Shown here one piece after another: positions 42,817 through 51,622 of a stretch of DNA of 64,000 nt; positions within the stretch are counted from its first letter, which is position 1; every line of letters begins with the position of its first letter. Position numbers and translations under genes: made by a program. The notes beneath the pieces are model-generated. The model worked only from the letters and a program-made list of their open reading frames with translations. It was not told where the DNA came from and made no database searches. The stretch comes from Rhizobium sp. BK650 (GTDB lineage Bacteria; Pseudomonadota; Alphaproteobacteria; Rhizobiales; Rhizobiaceae), in NCBI RefSeq assembly GCF_014195325.1, contig NZ_JACIBK010000015.1, positions 1-64,000 on the forward strand. The letters run 5' to 3'.

Positions 42817-43704
42817 ATGACGACGATCTTCGGCATTCCCATGCAGGCGCTGTTCGGTCAGCTGCTGATCGGCCTGATCAACGGATCTTTCTACGCTCTC
42901 TTAAGCCTCGGCCTTGCGATCATTTTCGGGCTGCTGCGCGTTATCAATTTCGCGCATGGTGCCCAATACATGCTCGGCGCCTTCGTCGCCTATCTGCTGT
43001 TGAATTATCTCGGCATCGGCTATTGGCCGACACTGATCTTGGCGCCGGTCATCGTCGGCCTTGCCGGGGCTGTCATAGAGCGGCTCTTTCTGCACCGGCT
43101 CTATGATCTCGATCCGCTCTACGGCCTGCTTTTCACCTTCGGCCTGGCACTCGCCGTCGAGGGCACATTCCGCTATCTCTACGGCTCGTCGGGCCAGCCC
43201 TATGCGACGCCGCCGGCGCTAGCCGGCGCCGTGAATCTCGGCTTCATGTTTCTGCCGATCTATCGCGGCTGGGTGGTGATCGTTTCGCTCGTCGTCTGCA
43301 TCGGCACCTGGCTGCTGATTGAAAAGACAAAGCTTGGTGCCTATCTGCGCTCGGCGACGGAAAATGCCACTCTCGTCCAAGCCTTCGGGGTTAACGTGCC
43401 GGTCCTTTTGACCCTCACTTATGCACTCGGGGCCGGCCTTGCCGCCTTTGCCGGAGTGCTCGCCGCGCCCATCTACCAGGTTTCGCCCCTGATGGGCTCC
43501 AACATGATCATCGTCGTCTTCGCGGTTGTCGTCGTCGGCGGCATGGGCTCGATCATGGGCGCCATCATCACAGGCTATGTGCTGGGCATCGCGGAAGGTC
43601 TGACGAAGGTCTTCTATCCGGAAGCCTCCAATATCGTCATCTTCGTCATCATGGCGATCGTGCTTCTCATCAGGCCGGCGGGCCTTTTCGGACGGGATGC
43701 GTGA
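42817..43704 (+). CDS. HAAT importer permease 1 (LivH-like)
   Basis: A 295-residue inner-membrane permease with about eight hydrophobic segments. Signature segments are LINGSFYALLSLGLAIIFGL and LRVINFAHGAQYMLGAFVAY near the N-terminus and GGMGSIMGAIITGYVLGIAE near the C-terminus. I use the ATG at 42817 because the family begins right at MTTIFGIPMQALFGQLLIGL. An earlier in-frame ATG lies inside the LivF-like gene. Confidence 0.9.
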   Translation: MTTIFGIPMQALFGQLLIGLINGSFYALLSLGLAIIFGLLRVINFAHGAQYMLGAFVAYLLLNYLGIGYWPTLILAPVIVGLAGAVIERLFLHRLYDLDPLYGLLFTFGLALAVEGTFRYLYGSSGQPYATPPALAGAVNLGFMFLPIYRGWVVIVSLVVCIGTWLLIEKTKLGAYLRSATENATLVQAFGVNVPVLLTLTYALGAGLAAFAGVLAAPIYQVSPLMGSNMIIVVFAVVVVGGMGSIMGAIITGYVLGIAEGLTKVFYPEASNIVIFVIMAIVLLIRPAGLFGRDA

Positions 43705-43705
43705 C

Positions 43706-44695
43706 ATGGCCGACATCACCGAAACGATCCGAACGGAAAAGAGCCGCACTGCCCTTTCGGTGCAGGCCGGTTTCCTGATCATCGGGCTCCTGCTTCTGTT
43801 GCTTGCGCCCTTCTTCTTCTATCCAATTTTCCTGATGAAGCTGCTCTGCTTCGCGCTCTTTGCCTGCGCCTTCAACCTGCTGCTCGGCTATACCGGCCTG
43901 CTTTCCTTCGGTCATGCGACCTTCTTCGGCGGGGCGGCCTATTTCACCGCCTATACGGTGAAATCCTGGGGCTTCCCGCCGGAGCTTGGCATCCTCGTCG
44001 GCGTGCTTGGGGCGACTGTGCTCGGCCTCATCATGGGTTTCTTCGCGATCCGCCGGCAGGGCATCTATTTCGCCATGATCACGCTGGCGCTGTCGCAGAT
44101 GTTCTTCTTCTTCTGCCTGCAGGCAAAATTCACCGAAGGTGAGGATGGTATCCAGTCGGTGCCGCGCGGTCATCTCTTCGGCTTCATCGATCTGAACAGC
44201 TCGACCAATATGTATTATTTCGTGCTGGCGGTGTTCGTGATCGGGCTTCTGATCATCTGGCGCTTCATCAATTCGCCTTTTGGGATGATCCTGAAATCGA
44301 TCCGGGAGAACGAGCAGCGGGCGATCTCGCTCGGCTATTCCGTGGCGCGCTACAAGCTCGGCGCATTCGTCATGTCGGCAGCGCTTGCCGGGCTTGCCGG
44401 ATCCGCCAAGGCGCTGGTCTTCCAGTTCGCGACACTGACGGATGTCGCCTGGCAGATGTCGGGGGAGGTGATCCTGATGACGCTGCTCGGCGGTATCGGC
44501 ACCTTGATCGGTCCGACCTTCGGTGCGGCCCTCGTCGTGACGCTGGAAAATTATCTCGCGACTTCGGAATTTCCGGTGACCATCATCACCGGCATCGTCT
44601 TCATGATCTGCGTGCTGATCTTCCGCCGCGGCATCATTGGTGAGTTCTACGCCTCGCGGCTTGGGCGTAAGTTGGGGTTTGTCTATCGTCGCTGA
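43706..44695 (+). CDS. HAAT importer permease 2 (LivM-like)
   Basis: A 329-residue permease, the LivH partner. Family landmarks are CAFNLLLGYTGLLSFGHATF, the charged loop GMILKSIRENEQRAISLGYS and MTLLGGIGTLIGPTFGAALV. The ATG at 43706 follows the LivH-like stop directly. The two permeases and two ATPases with the upstream binding protein make a complete five-gene importer. Confidence 0.9.
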   Translation: MADITETIRTEKSRTALSVQAGFLIIGLLLLLLAPFFFYPIFLMKLLCFALFACAFNLLLGYTGLLSFGHATFFGGAAYFTAYTVKSWGFPPELGILVGVLGATVLGLIMGFFAIRRQGIYFAMITLALSQMFFFFCLQAKFTEGEDGIQSVPRGHLFGFIDLNSSTNMYYFVLAVFVIGLLIIWRFINSPFGMILKSIRENEQRAISLGYSVARYKLGAFVMSAALAGLAGSAKALVFQFATLTDVAWQMSGEVILMTLLGGIGTLIGPTFGAALVVTLENYLATSEFPVTIITGIVFMICVLIFRRGIIGEFYASRLGRKLGFVYRR

Positions 44696-44707
44696 ACGGG
44701 CGGACCA

Positions 44708-44777
44708 CTTCTCCTGCAATGGGAGAAGATGTGCAGCGGCGGCGCGAAATCCCGCTTCCCCGACCCGGGGAGGCGGG
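44708..44777. repeat. Tandem hairpin (REP-like) element between importer and GMC genes
   Basis: Two hairpins lie in the 109-base gap. The first is CTTCTCC (44708-44714) with GGAGAAG (44722-44728). The second is CCCGCTTCCCCG (44751-44762) with CGGGGAGGCGGG (44766-44777), matching at 11 of 12 positions around a three-base loop. There is no T-run, so this looks like a mobile palindromic repeat or an mRNA-stability element, not a simple terminator. Confidence 0.6.
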
Positions 44778-44804
44778 ACGCAGCCATTTCGGAGTGCACG
44801 ATCC

Positions 44805-46400
44805 ATGGATCGCTACGACTATATTATCATCGGCGCCGGCAGCGCCGGCTGCGTGCTCGCAAACCGGCTGTCGGTCGACGGCAACACCAGGGTTCTGCTA
44901 CTGGAGGCGGGCGGCAACGACAACTACCACTGGATCCATATTCCTGTCGGTTATCTCTATTGCATCAACAATCCGCGCACCGACTGGTGTTTTACCACCG
45001 CGCCCGAGGACGGGCTGAACGGACGGGCGCTGAACTATCCGCGCGGCAAGGTGCTTGGCGGCTGCTCCTCGATCAACGGCATGATCTACATGCGTGGACA
45101 GGCTCGTGATTACGATCTCTGGCGGCAGATGGGCTGCATTGGCTGGGGCTGGGATGACGTGCTGCCCTTTTTCCGCAAGTCCGAGGATCATTACAAGGGC
45201 GAAGACGAGCTGCATGGCGTCGGTGGCGAATGGCGCGTGGAAAAGGCGCGGGTACGTTGGGATGTACTCGACGCTTTCCAACAGGCCGCTAAGGAGGCCG
45301 GCATTCCCGAAACGGCGGATTTCAACCGTGGCAGCAACGAGGGTTCGGGGTATTTCGATGTCAATCAACGCTCCGGCATTCGCTGGAATGCGACGAAGGC
45401 CTTTCTGCGCCCGGCCATGAGGCGCGGCAATCTGACGGTGCGGACCAAGGCGCAGGTGCGGCGGCTGTTGGTCGAGGAGGGAACTGTCATCGGCGTCGAG
45501 TTTCAACACGGTGGCACGGCAAAGCGGGCCTATGCCGCGAAGGAAACGGTGTTGTCGGCCGGCTCAATTGGTTCGCCGCATATTCTAGAATTGTCAGGCG
45601 TCGGTCGTGGCGAGGTACTGCAGCAGGCGGGCATCGATGTGGTGAGGGAAGTGAAGGGCGTCGGTGAAAACCTGCAGGACCACCTGCAGCTTCGGCTTGC
45701 CTACAAGGTCACCGGTGTGCCGACGCTCAACGAAAAGGCGTCTAAGCTGATCGGCAAGGCGGCGATCGGGCTTGAATATCTCCTGCGCCGCTCCGGTCCG
45801 ATGGCGATGGCGCCGAGCCAGCTCGGTATCTTTACCCGCTCCGGTCCCGACAAGGAAACGCCTGATCTGCAGTATCATGTTCAGCCGGTTTCGCTGGAGA
45901 GGTTCGGAGATCCAGTCCACCCCTTTCCGGCGATCACGGCGAGTGTCTGCAATCTGCGGCCGGAAAGCCGCGGTTCCGTCCATGTCTCCAGCCCGGATTT
46001 TGCCGCCCAGCCCGTCATTGCGCCAAAATACCTCTCGACGCAGCGCGATCGCGACATAGCTGTTCGTTCGATAAAGCTGACGCGCCGGATCGTGGCACAG
46101 CCCGCCTTCGCCCGCTTCCACCCGCAAGAGTTCAAACCGGGACCGAGCTATCAGAACGAGGCGGAGTTGGAGAAAGCAGCGGGCGATATCGGCACGACGA
46201 TCTTTCATCCCGTCGGCACCTGCCGCATGGGCGTCGACAGAGACAGCGTGGTCGACCCGCGGCTGAGGCTGCGGGCTCTTGGCAAGCTCAGGATTGCGGA
46301 TGCCTCGGTGATGCCGGCCATCACTTCGGGCAATACCAATTCGCCGACGATCATGATCGCCGAAAAGGCGGCAGCCATGATCCTGGAAGACAACAGATAG
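44805..46400 (+). CDS. GMC-family FAD oxidoreductase (choline dehydrogenase-like)
   Basis: A 531-residue flavoenzyme oxidising an alcohol group. The FAD motif is YIIIGAGSAGCVLANRL, the GMC signature 1 region is GKVLGGCSSINGMIYMRGQA, signature 2 GSIGSPHILELSGVG, and the catalytic His is in TTIFHPVGTCRMGVD with the final NTNSPTIMIAEKAA. It resembles choline and other alcohol dehydrogenases of rhizobia, but the bet genes are absent here. CGGAG precedes the ATG at 44805. The operon position suggests its substrate is imported by the HAAT system or formed from that import. Confidence 0.87.
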   Translation: MDRYDYIIIGAGSAGCVLANRLSVDGNTRVLLLEAGGNDNYHWIHIPVGYLYCINNPRTDWCFTTAPEDGLNGRALNYPRGKVLGGCSSINGMIYMRGQARDYDLWRQMGCIGWGWDDVLPFFRKSEDHYKGEDELHGVGGEWRVEKARVRWDVLDAFQQAAKEAGIPETADFNRGSNEGSGYFDVNQRSGIRWNATKAFLRPAMRRGNLTVRTKAQVRRLLVEEGTVIGVEFQHGGTAKRAYAAKETVLSAGSIGSPHILELSGVGRGEVLQQAGIDVVREVKGVGENLQDHLQLRLAYKVTGVPTLNEKASKLIGKAAIGLEYLLRRSGPMAMAPSQLGIFTRSGPDKETPDLQYHVQPVSLERFGDPVHPFPAITASVCNLRPESRGSVHVSSPDFAAQPVIAPKYLSTQRDRDIAVRSIKLTRRIVAQPAFARFHPQEFKPGPSYQNEAELEKAAGDIGTTIFHPVGTCRMGVDRDSVVDPRLRLRALGKLRIADASVMPAITSGNTNSPTIMIAEKAAAMILEDNR

Positions 46401-46409
46401 GAGACGACC

Positions 46410-47291
46410 ATGGGAAGGATCGCATTCATCGGCCTCGGCAATATGGGCGGCCCGATGGCCGCCAATCTCGTCAAGGCTGGCCACGAGGTTCTGGGCTTTG
46501 ACCTGGCGGCACCACTACTGAAGCTGGCGGAGGCAAGCGGCGTGAAGCCGGCAAGTCATGCGAGCCAGGCGGTCAAGGACGCCGAGATCGTCATCACCAT
46601 GCTGCCGCAGGGCAAGAACGTGCTGACGGCCTGGACCGATATCCTTCAGTCGACCGCGCAGGGCACGCTCGTCATCGACTGCTCGACGATCGATGTCGAA
46701 AGCAGCCGCAGGGCACACGAGATGGCAAAGGCCGCAAGCTGCCTCTCGCTCGATGCCCCGGTCTCCGGCGGCACGGGTGGGGCAAGCGCCGGCACGCTGA
46801 CTTTCATGGCTGGAGGTTCCGAAGAGGCCTTCGTCAAAGCGAAGCCGATCCTGGAGGCTATGGGCAAGAAGATCGTCCATTGCGGGGAGGCAGGTGCCGG
46901 GCAGGCGGCGAAGATCTGCAACAATATGATCCTCGGCATTTCGATGGTCGGCGTTTGCGAGGCCTTCGTGCTTGCCGAAAAGCTCGGCCTGTCGCATCAG
47001 GCGCTCTTTGATGTCGCCTCCACCTCATCCGGCCAGTGCTGGTCGATCAATACTTATTGCCCGGTACCGGGGCCGGTGCCAACCTCGCCTGCCAACAACG
47101 ACTACAAGCCGGGCTTTGCCGCAGCGCTGATGCTGAAGGATCTGAGGCTCTCGCAGGAGGCAGCACTGGCGAGCGGTGCCTCGACACCACTTGGTGCGGA
47201 GGCTGCACAGCTCTACGCGCTCTTTGAAAAGCTCGGCAATGGCGGCAAGGATTTCTCCGCCATCATCGAGATGTTCCGCGAGAAGCTCTAA
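46410..47291 (+). CDS. 3-Hydroxyisobutyrate dehydrogenase-like enzyme
   Basis: A 293-residue beta-hydroxyacid dehydrogenase. The NAD motif is IAFIGLGNMGGPMAANLVKA, the substrate loop APVSGGTGGASAGTLTFMAG, the catalytic Lys is in GAGQAAKICNNMILG, and the C-terminal PVPTSPANNDYKPGFAAALM is characteristic of 3-hydroxyisobutyrate dehydrogenase (mmsB). It oxidises 3-hydroxyisobutyrate in valine breakdown; close relatives use tartronate semialdehyde or other beta-hydroxyacids. It begins nine bases after the GMC gene. Confidence 0.85.
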   Translation: MGRIAFIGLGNMGGPMAANLVKAGHEVLGFDLAAPLLKLAEASGVKPASHASQAVKDAEIVITMLPQGKNVLTAWTDILQSTAQGTLVIDCSTIDVESSRRAHEMAKAASCLSLDAPVSGGTGGASAGTLTFMAGGSEEAFVKAKPILEAMGKKIVHCGEAGAGQAAKICNNMILGISMVGVCEAFVLAEKLGLSHQALFDVASTSSGQCWSINTYCPVPGPVPTSPANNDYKPGFAAALMLKDLRLSQEAALASGASTPLGAEAAQLYALFEKLGNGGKDFSAIIEMFREKL

Positions 47292-47298
47292 GGAGCGC

Positions 47299-48345
47299 CT
47301 AACGCTCCCAGTAGGCGCCGATGCTCATCTTGTGGCGGTCGTGGCCACGCTCGGTCTTGAGGAAATCGCGGATGCGCTTGGCCTCGGAGCGTTCGCAACC
47401 GGCCCAGACAAATGTATCGCCATCTGCCTCTGCCAGCGCATTCCTGATTGCGCCTTCGATGAGACCCATCGTCCCGGCAGGCCTGCCGTTGCGATGCATC
47501 CAGGTAAGGTCTACCGTGCCTGCCGATGGCAGGGAAAGTTCTTCCGCTGGGCCGTCGACTTCGAGGAAGATGCGCAGCTGCGTCCCCGCCGGAACCTCGG
47601 CAGCAATGCGGGAAACGGCGGGCAGGGCCGTCTCGTCGCCGGCAAGGATCATCGTCCTCGCATCGGGGACACCCCCGCCACCGGGGCCAAGCGCGCCGGC
47701 GATATCGCCCGGCTTGGCATTTACAGCCCATTCGGCCCCGGGCATATTCACGCCTTGGTGCAGCACGAAATCGATATCGATTTCGCCGCGCTCGAGATCG
47801 ATGCGGCGGAATGTATAAATGCGCACGGTCAGTGCATCTTCGTCCTTCGCCCATTCGATGCGGCCGTCTGAGCGCAGTTTCGGCCAGACGGGCATGCGGC
47901 CCTTCGGCGGGATGAGCAGGCGGAAATGCAATCCGCCGTGAGCGAAATGTTTAGCGTCGTCACAGGCAACGGTCACCCGGCGCATATGCGGGCTGATATT
48001 GCGGGCGCCAACCACGCGGATTTCCCGCAGGTCCGGCAGGCGGTCTGCTTTCGGCGCATCCGACCAGGCGAGTTCCAGCCTGTCATCGCCGGCAAACTGG
48101 AACAGATGCTCAGCCAGCACCGAACGCACAGTCTGAAGCGCCCGCGCACTCCTGCAGGAAAGCTCGATTGCAAGCTTGCGGTCCTTACGACGGATATCGG
48201 CCTTGCCGGTGATCATCTCCAGCGTCACCAGATCGCCGTCGCGCTTGACGGTACTGTGTTCGACGAAATGCGAGCAAAGCTCATCGAGCAGCATCTCGGG
48301 GTCGACCGCAATTGCTATGCCGGATGCAGTAAACCGTTCAGCCAT
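47299..48345 (-). CDS. Siderophore-interacting FAD reductase (SIP)
   Basis: A 348-residue cytoplasmic flavoprotein that reduces ferric siderophores and so frees iron. The N-terminal DUF2218-like part (about 5-95) precedes an FAD-binding barrel (about 108-225, with FRLLIPPKGRMPVWPKL and RIYTFRRIDLERGEIDIDFV) and a C-terminal NAD(P)H domain (ILAGDETALPAVSRIAAEVP and FVWAGCERSEAKRIRDFL). Length is usual for fusions with the DUF2218 part. I use the ATG at 48345, preceded by AAAGGA. It is the last gene of the siderophore locus and converges on the 3-hydroxyisobutyrate dehydrogenase gene. Confidence 0.87.
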   Translation of the reverse strand: MAERFTASGIAIAVDPEMLLDELCSHFVEHSTVKRDGDLVTLEMITGKADIRRKDRKLAIELSCRSARALQTVRSVLAEHLFQFAGDDRLELAWSDAPKADRLPDLREIRVVGARNISPHMRRVTVACDDAKHFAHGGLHFRLLIPPKGRMPVWPKLRSDGRIEWAKDEDALTVRIYTFRRIDLERGEIDIDFVLHQGVNMPGAEWAVNAKPGDIAGALGPGGGGVPDARTMILAGDETALPAVSRIAAEVPAGTQLRIFLEVDGPAEELSLPSAGTVDLTWMHRNGRPAGTMGLIEGAIRNALAEADGDTFVWAGCERSEAKRIRDFLKTERGHDRHKMSIGAYWER

Positions 48346-48427
48346 GATTGTTTGACGTCCTTTTGAGAGAACACAGAATATCGGGCAGAGGCCAGCCAGC
48401 CGTGGCTGCTGCACCGGTCATAGCGGC

Positions 48428-49204
48428 TTACAACAGATAGCTGACGGGCTCGTTGCGAACCGGATGCAGGAAAACGCCCATGCCGACGCCGAAGATCGAC
48501 TGCAGCATGTCGGCTTGCATGATATCGGCGGGCGTGCCTTCGGCGCTGATGCGGCCGCGGTTGAGCGCGATGATCGCGTCGCAATAACGCGCGGCGAGAT
48601 TGATGTCGTGCAGCACGATAATAACGGTCAGTCCGCGTTCATGGCTGAGGCCCTGCACCAGCGACAGCACGCTCGCCTGATGCGCGAGATCAAGCGCCGA
48701 GGTCGGCTCGTCGAGCAGCAGGCAGCGGGCATTCTGGGCAAGCATCATGGCGATCCAGGCGCGCTGGCGCTCGCCGCCGGACATAGTGGCGACGAGGCGA
48801 TCTGCAAAGTCGTCAAGCTCGGTGCGGACGATTGCTTCCTCGACCATGTCGCGATCAACAGCGCTGAAGCGGCCAAGGGTGCCGTGCCAGGGGAAACGGC
48901 CGAGCGCCACCAGTTCGCGCACGGTCATGCCGTCGGTTGCAGGGGTGAATTGCGGCATATAGGCGACATGGCGGGCGAAGGCACGGCTGCCCCACTCGGC
49001 GGCCGTCTTGCCGTCAAAGGAGATCGAGCCGTTGTTCGGCGCGATCTGCCGGGCGATGATCTTCAAAAGCGTGCTCTTGCCCGAGCCGTTCGGGCCGACC
49101 AGGCCATAGATGCGACCGGCCTCGAGCGTCAGATCGATACCATTGAGGATGGCCCGGGCGCCGATGGCATAGTCGATGCCTGTGAGGTTTAGGAAAGGCG
49201 TAGA
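48428..49204 (-). CDS. Ferric-siderophore importer ATPase (FhuC type)
   Basis: A 258-residue ABC ATPase of the iron-siderophore class. Walker A is GPNGSGKSTLLKIIARQ, the FhuC-type segment VAYMPQFTPATDGMTVRELV, the signature MSGGERQRAWIAMMLAQ and Walker B CLLLDEPTSALDLAHQ. I use a GTG at 49204, seven bases after CGGAG; a TTG nine codons earlier is the alternative. No permease or periplasmic binding protein gene is present in the locus, so this subunit must work with proteins encoded elsewhere. Confidence 0.85.
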   Translation of the reverse strand, partial: STPFLNLTGIDYAIGARAILNGIDLTLEAGRIYGLVGPNGSGKSTLLKIIARQIAPNNGSISFDGKTAAEWGSRAFARHVAYMPQFTPATDGMTVRELVALGRFPWHGTLGRFSAVDRDMVEEAIVRTELDDFADRLVATMSGGERQRAWIAMMLAQNARCLLLDEPTSALDLAHQASVLSLVQGLSHERGLTVIIVLHDINLAARYCDAIIALNRGRISAEGTPADIMQADMLQSIFGVGMGVFLHPVRNEPVSYLL

Positions 49205-49297
49205 CACGAGAAAACTCCGGCTTGGCTGCAAAGGCTCGGGAAGGCCGAACCCTCCCTTTATCGCAGCTTCCTGAAAAACTAAACCTGATTAGTCAAC

Positions 49298-51460
49298 TTA
49301 CCATTTCTTGCTGAGTTTGAAAGTGACCGTGCGTGCATCGCCGTACCCGCAGACCGTCAGGCCCTGGCAGCCCGACACGTATTCCTTGTCGAAGAGATTA
49401 GCGACGTTGACCGAGGCTGCCCAGTTTTCCTTCTCGTAGCGGATGGCCGCGTCGAAAACGGTCGCTGCCGGTACCTTTTCGGTGTTGGCTTCGTTTGCCC
49501 ATGACCAGCCCTGATGCCGAACGCCGGCGCCGAAGCTCAGACCTTCCAGCGTGCCCGTCGTAACCAGGTAATCGACCCAGAGCGAAGCCTTGACCTTCGG
49601 GGTGATGTAAGGAGACTTGCCGACGAGAAGGGGATCGGCTTCGTTTTCCAACACTTCCATGTCGGTATAGTCGAGGCCGGCCGTGACCTTCCAGTTGTCG
49701 TCGACGTTGACCTTGCTTTCGAGTTCGAAGCCGCGCGAACGCACCTTGCCGAGCTGGCTCTGTTCGAAGGTGATCGGATTGGTAACGGCATTGTTGCGCT
49801 TGTCGATCTGGAACACCGAGGCCGTGATCACACCATCGAAGAAGGTCGGCTCGTACTTGACGCCGCCTTCGATCTGATAGCCTTCCTCAGGCTTGAGCGG
49901 GCCGGAAATGCCTGTGCCGATCAACGGGTTGAAGAAGCTTGCGACGCTGACATAGGGGGTCAGGCCGTTGTCGAATTCATAGGCGAGGCCGGCGCGGCCG
50001 CTGGCTGCACCGTCATCGAAGCTGTAGCTCGTGCCGATCGCAGCATCGGAGTCGATATCGACATGGTCGTAGCGGCCATTCAGCGTCAGCAGCCAGCCGT
50101 CGCCGAAATGGATCCGGTCCTGAGCGTAGACGCCGATCTGCTTCATGGTGACGATGCCATCGGCGTAAACGAAATTTGCTTCTTGCGGCGCGCCGTAGAC
50201 GGGATCGGTGGCGCTGATCGGGTTGGAGCCGCAGCAGGCCTGCCAATTGTCCAACCGGTAATATTTGTAGTCGATGCCGGCGAGCAGGTTATGCGTTGCG
50301 CCGCCGGACTCGGCCTCGCCCTCGATGCGATTGTCGATGCCGAGGGAATCGACGCCGGAACGGCCTTCGAAGCCGATACGAGCCAGATCGTAATCCGGTG
50401 CTGTCGGCACGCCGCCGACATAGCCGTTGAGGTATGGGCCCTGCTCATGCTTGTCGAGCCGGCCATAACGGAGGTTCGAGGTAAATTTCACGCCGCTGTC
50501 GAATTCGTGTTCGAATTCATAGCCGATCATTTTCTGGATATAACTGCCGTCGTCGATATCGGGCTCGCCGTAGAAGGCGTCGCGCGGGATCTTGCCGAAG
50601 GGCGCGTCGATGACCGTGCCGACATAGGGGAAGAAACCGTTGCCGGTATGGACCTGATCGAGGCCTGCGAGATAAGCCCAGACGTTGAAGCTCGTTGCAT
50701 CGTCAGGTGCGATCTTCAGCTGCGGCATGATGAAGCCGCGGAAATCATGAGAGAAATCCGAGTAATTGTCGCCGCCGGAGACCTTGCCGGTGATACGGAA
50801 GGTCATCGTATCGCTGGAGCCAACCTTGTCGGATATGTCGAAACCGGTGAAGGCGTTGCCGTTACTGTTGATACCGATATCGGTGTAATAAAGCGGCTCG
50901 TCGAGCGGGCGCTTGCGCACGAGATTGATGATGCCGCCCGGATTGGCGCCACCGTAAAGAACCGAGGCCGGCCCCTTCAGAACCTCGACGCGTTCCAGCA
51001 TGAACGGGTCGATCTGGAAACCGCCGAAGCCGTAGCTGAAGAGGTTCAGGTTGTCGAAGAAGACGCCGGTCTGTGTGGCGTTGAAGCCGCGGATATAGAA
51101 CCAATCTGTGTCGGGATCGTTGCCGAAGGGCTGGGTCGTGACGCCGGGCGTGTAAAGCAGAGCCTCATCGATTTTATTGGTGATGCCGTGATCATCCATT
51201 TCCTGTTTGCCGATGACAGAGACCGACTGCGGGATCTCTTTGATTGGCGTATCGCTCTTGGAGCCGGCAGACGAACCCTTTGCCACATAGCCTTTGACTG
51301 GTCCTGTGGCGCTGTCATCGGCGCCCTGGATGACGATCGGCGCCAGTTGCGTCGGATTGGCATCTTGGGCAACGGCGGAAGAGATCGCCATGATGCCGGT
51401 GACAGCCGATCCTGCCAATAGATATGTCCTGAAGGTGAGCCCTTTGGTCTGCGCTCGCAT
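49298..51460 (-). CDS. TonB-dependent siderophore receptor
   Basis: A 720-residue outer-membrane receptor of the FhuA/FoxA/FpvA-like family. The long signal peptide ends near AISSAVA, the TonB box lies in LAPIVIQG, and the plug domain (about 70-190) has IPQSVSVIGKQEMDDHGITN and ERVEVLKGPASVLYGGANPG, then GIINLVRKRP. The barrel ends in Trp (FKLSKKW). The plug sequence is typical of hydroxamate-type receptors, but the ligand is not certain. A 17-base element shared with the regulator gene lies 62 bases upstream. Confidence 0.9.
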   Translation of the reverse strand: MRAQTKGLTFRTYLLAGSAVTGIMAISSAVAQDANPTQLAPIVIQGADDSATGPVKGYVAKGSSAGSKSDTPIKEIPQSVSVIGKQEMDDHGITNKIDEALLYTPGVTTQPFGNDPDTDWFYIRGFNATQTGVFFDNLNLFSYGFGGFQIDPFMLERVEVLKGPASVLYGGANPGGIINLVRKRPLDEPLYYTDIGINSNGNAFTGFDISDKVGSSDTMTFRITGKVSGGDNYSDFSHDFRGFIMPQLKIAPDDATSFNVWAYLAGLDQVHTGNGFFPYVGTVIDAPFGKIPRDAFYGEPDIDDGSYIQKMIGYEFEHEFDSGVKFTSNLRYGRLDKHEQGPYLNGYVGGVPTAPDYDLARIGFEGRSGVDSLGIDNRIEGEAESGGATHNLLAGIDYKYYRLDNWQACCGSNPISATDPVYGAPQEANFVYADGIVTMKQIGVYAQDRIHFGDGWLLTLNGRYDHVDIDSDAAIGTSYSFDDGAASGRAGLAYEFDNGLTPYVSVASFFNPLIGTGISGPLKPEEGYQIEGGVKYEPTFFDGVITASVFQIDKRNNAVTNPITFEQSQLGKVRSRGFELESKVNVDDNWKVTAGLDYTDMEVLENEADPLLVGKSPYITPKVKASLWVDYLVTTGTLEGLSFGAGVRHQGWSWANEANTEKVPAATVFDAAIRYEKENWAASVNVANLFDKEYVSGCQGLTVCGYGDARTVTFKLSKKW

Positions 51461-51521
51461 AGATTACCCCACTCGTGCCGCGGCTTTTCCTGCCGCGCAA
51501 TGGCCTTGAATAAGTCGAGTG

Positions 51522-51538
51522 TTTAACTCAATTTTAAT
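51522..51538. promoter_or_regulatory. Receptor copy of a duplicated operator
   Basis: The sequence TTTAACTCAATTTTAAT shares 14 of 17 bases with ATAAACTCAAGTTTAAT at 52551-52567, in the same orientation. It lies 62 bases before the receptor start. Two such sites before functionally linked genes suggest a common regulator, either the AraC protein here or an iron regulator. Confidence 0.5.
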
Positions 51539-51622
51539 TGGGCGGATTGTCGCGATCAGGTGGAAATTGAACGTTCTTGGGCAATTTTCCGCACTGCACG
51601 CAAGTGCTCGGGCCTGTTGCTG

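Noticed and set aside
44637..44804. N-terminal extension of the GMC oxidoreductase from an upstream ATG
   Set aside because: It would read through the tandem hairpins and overlap the LivM-like gene. The FAD motif starts right after the ATG at 44805, which has a ribosome binding site.
49514..51421. A 635-codon open frame antisense to the siderophore receptor
   Set aside because: It exists because GC-rich third positions suppress stops on the opposite strand. It has no start signal or domain, and the receptor reading is certain.
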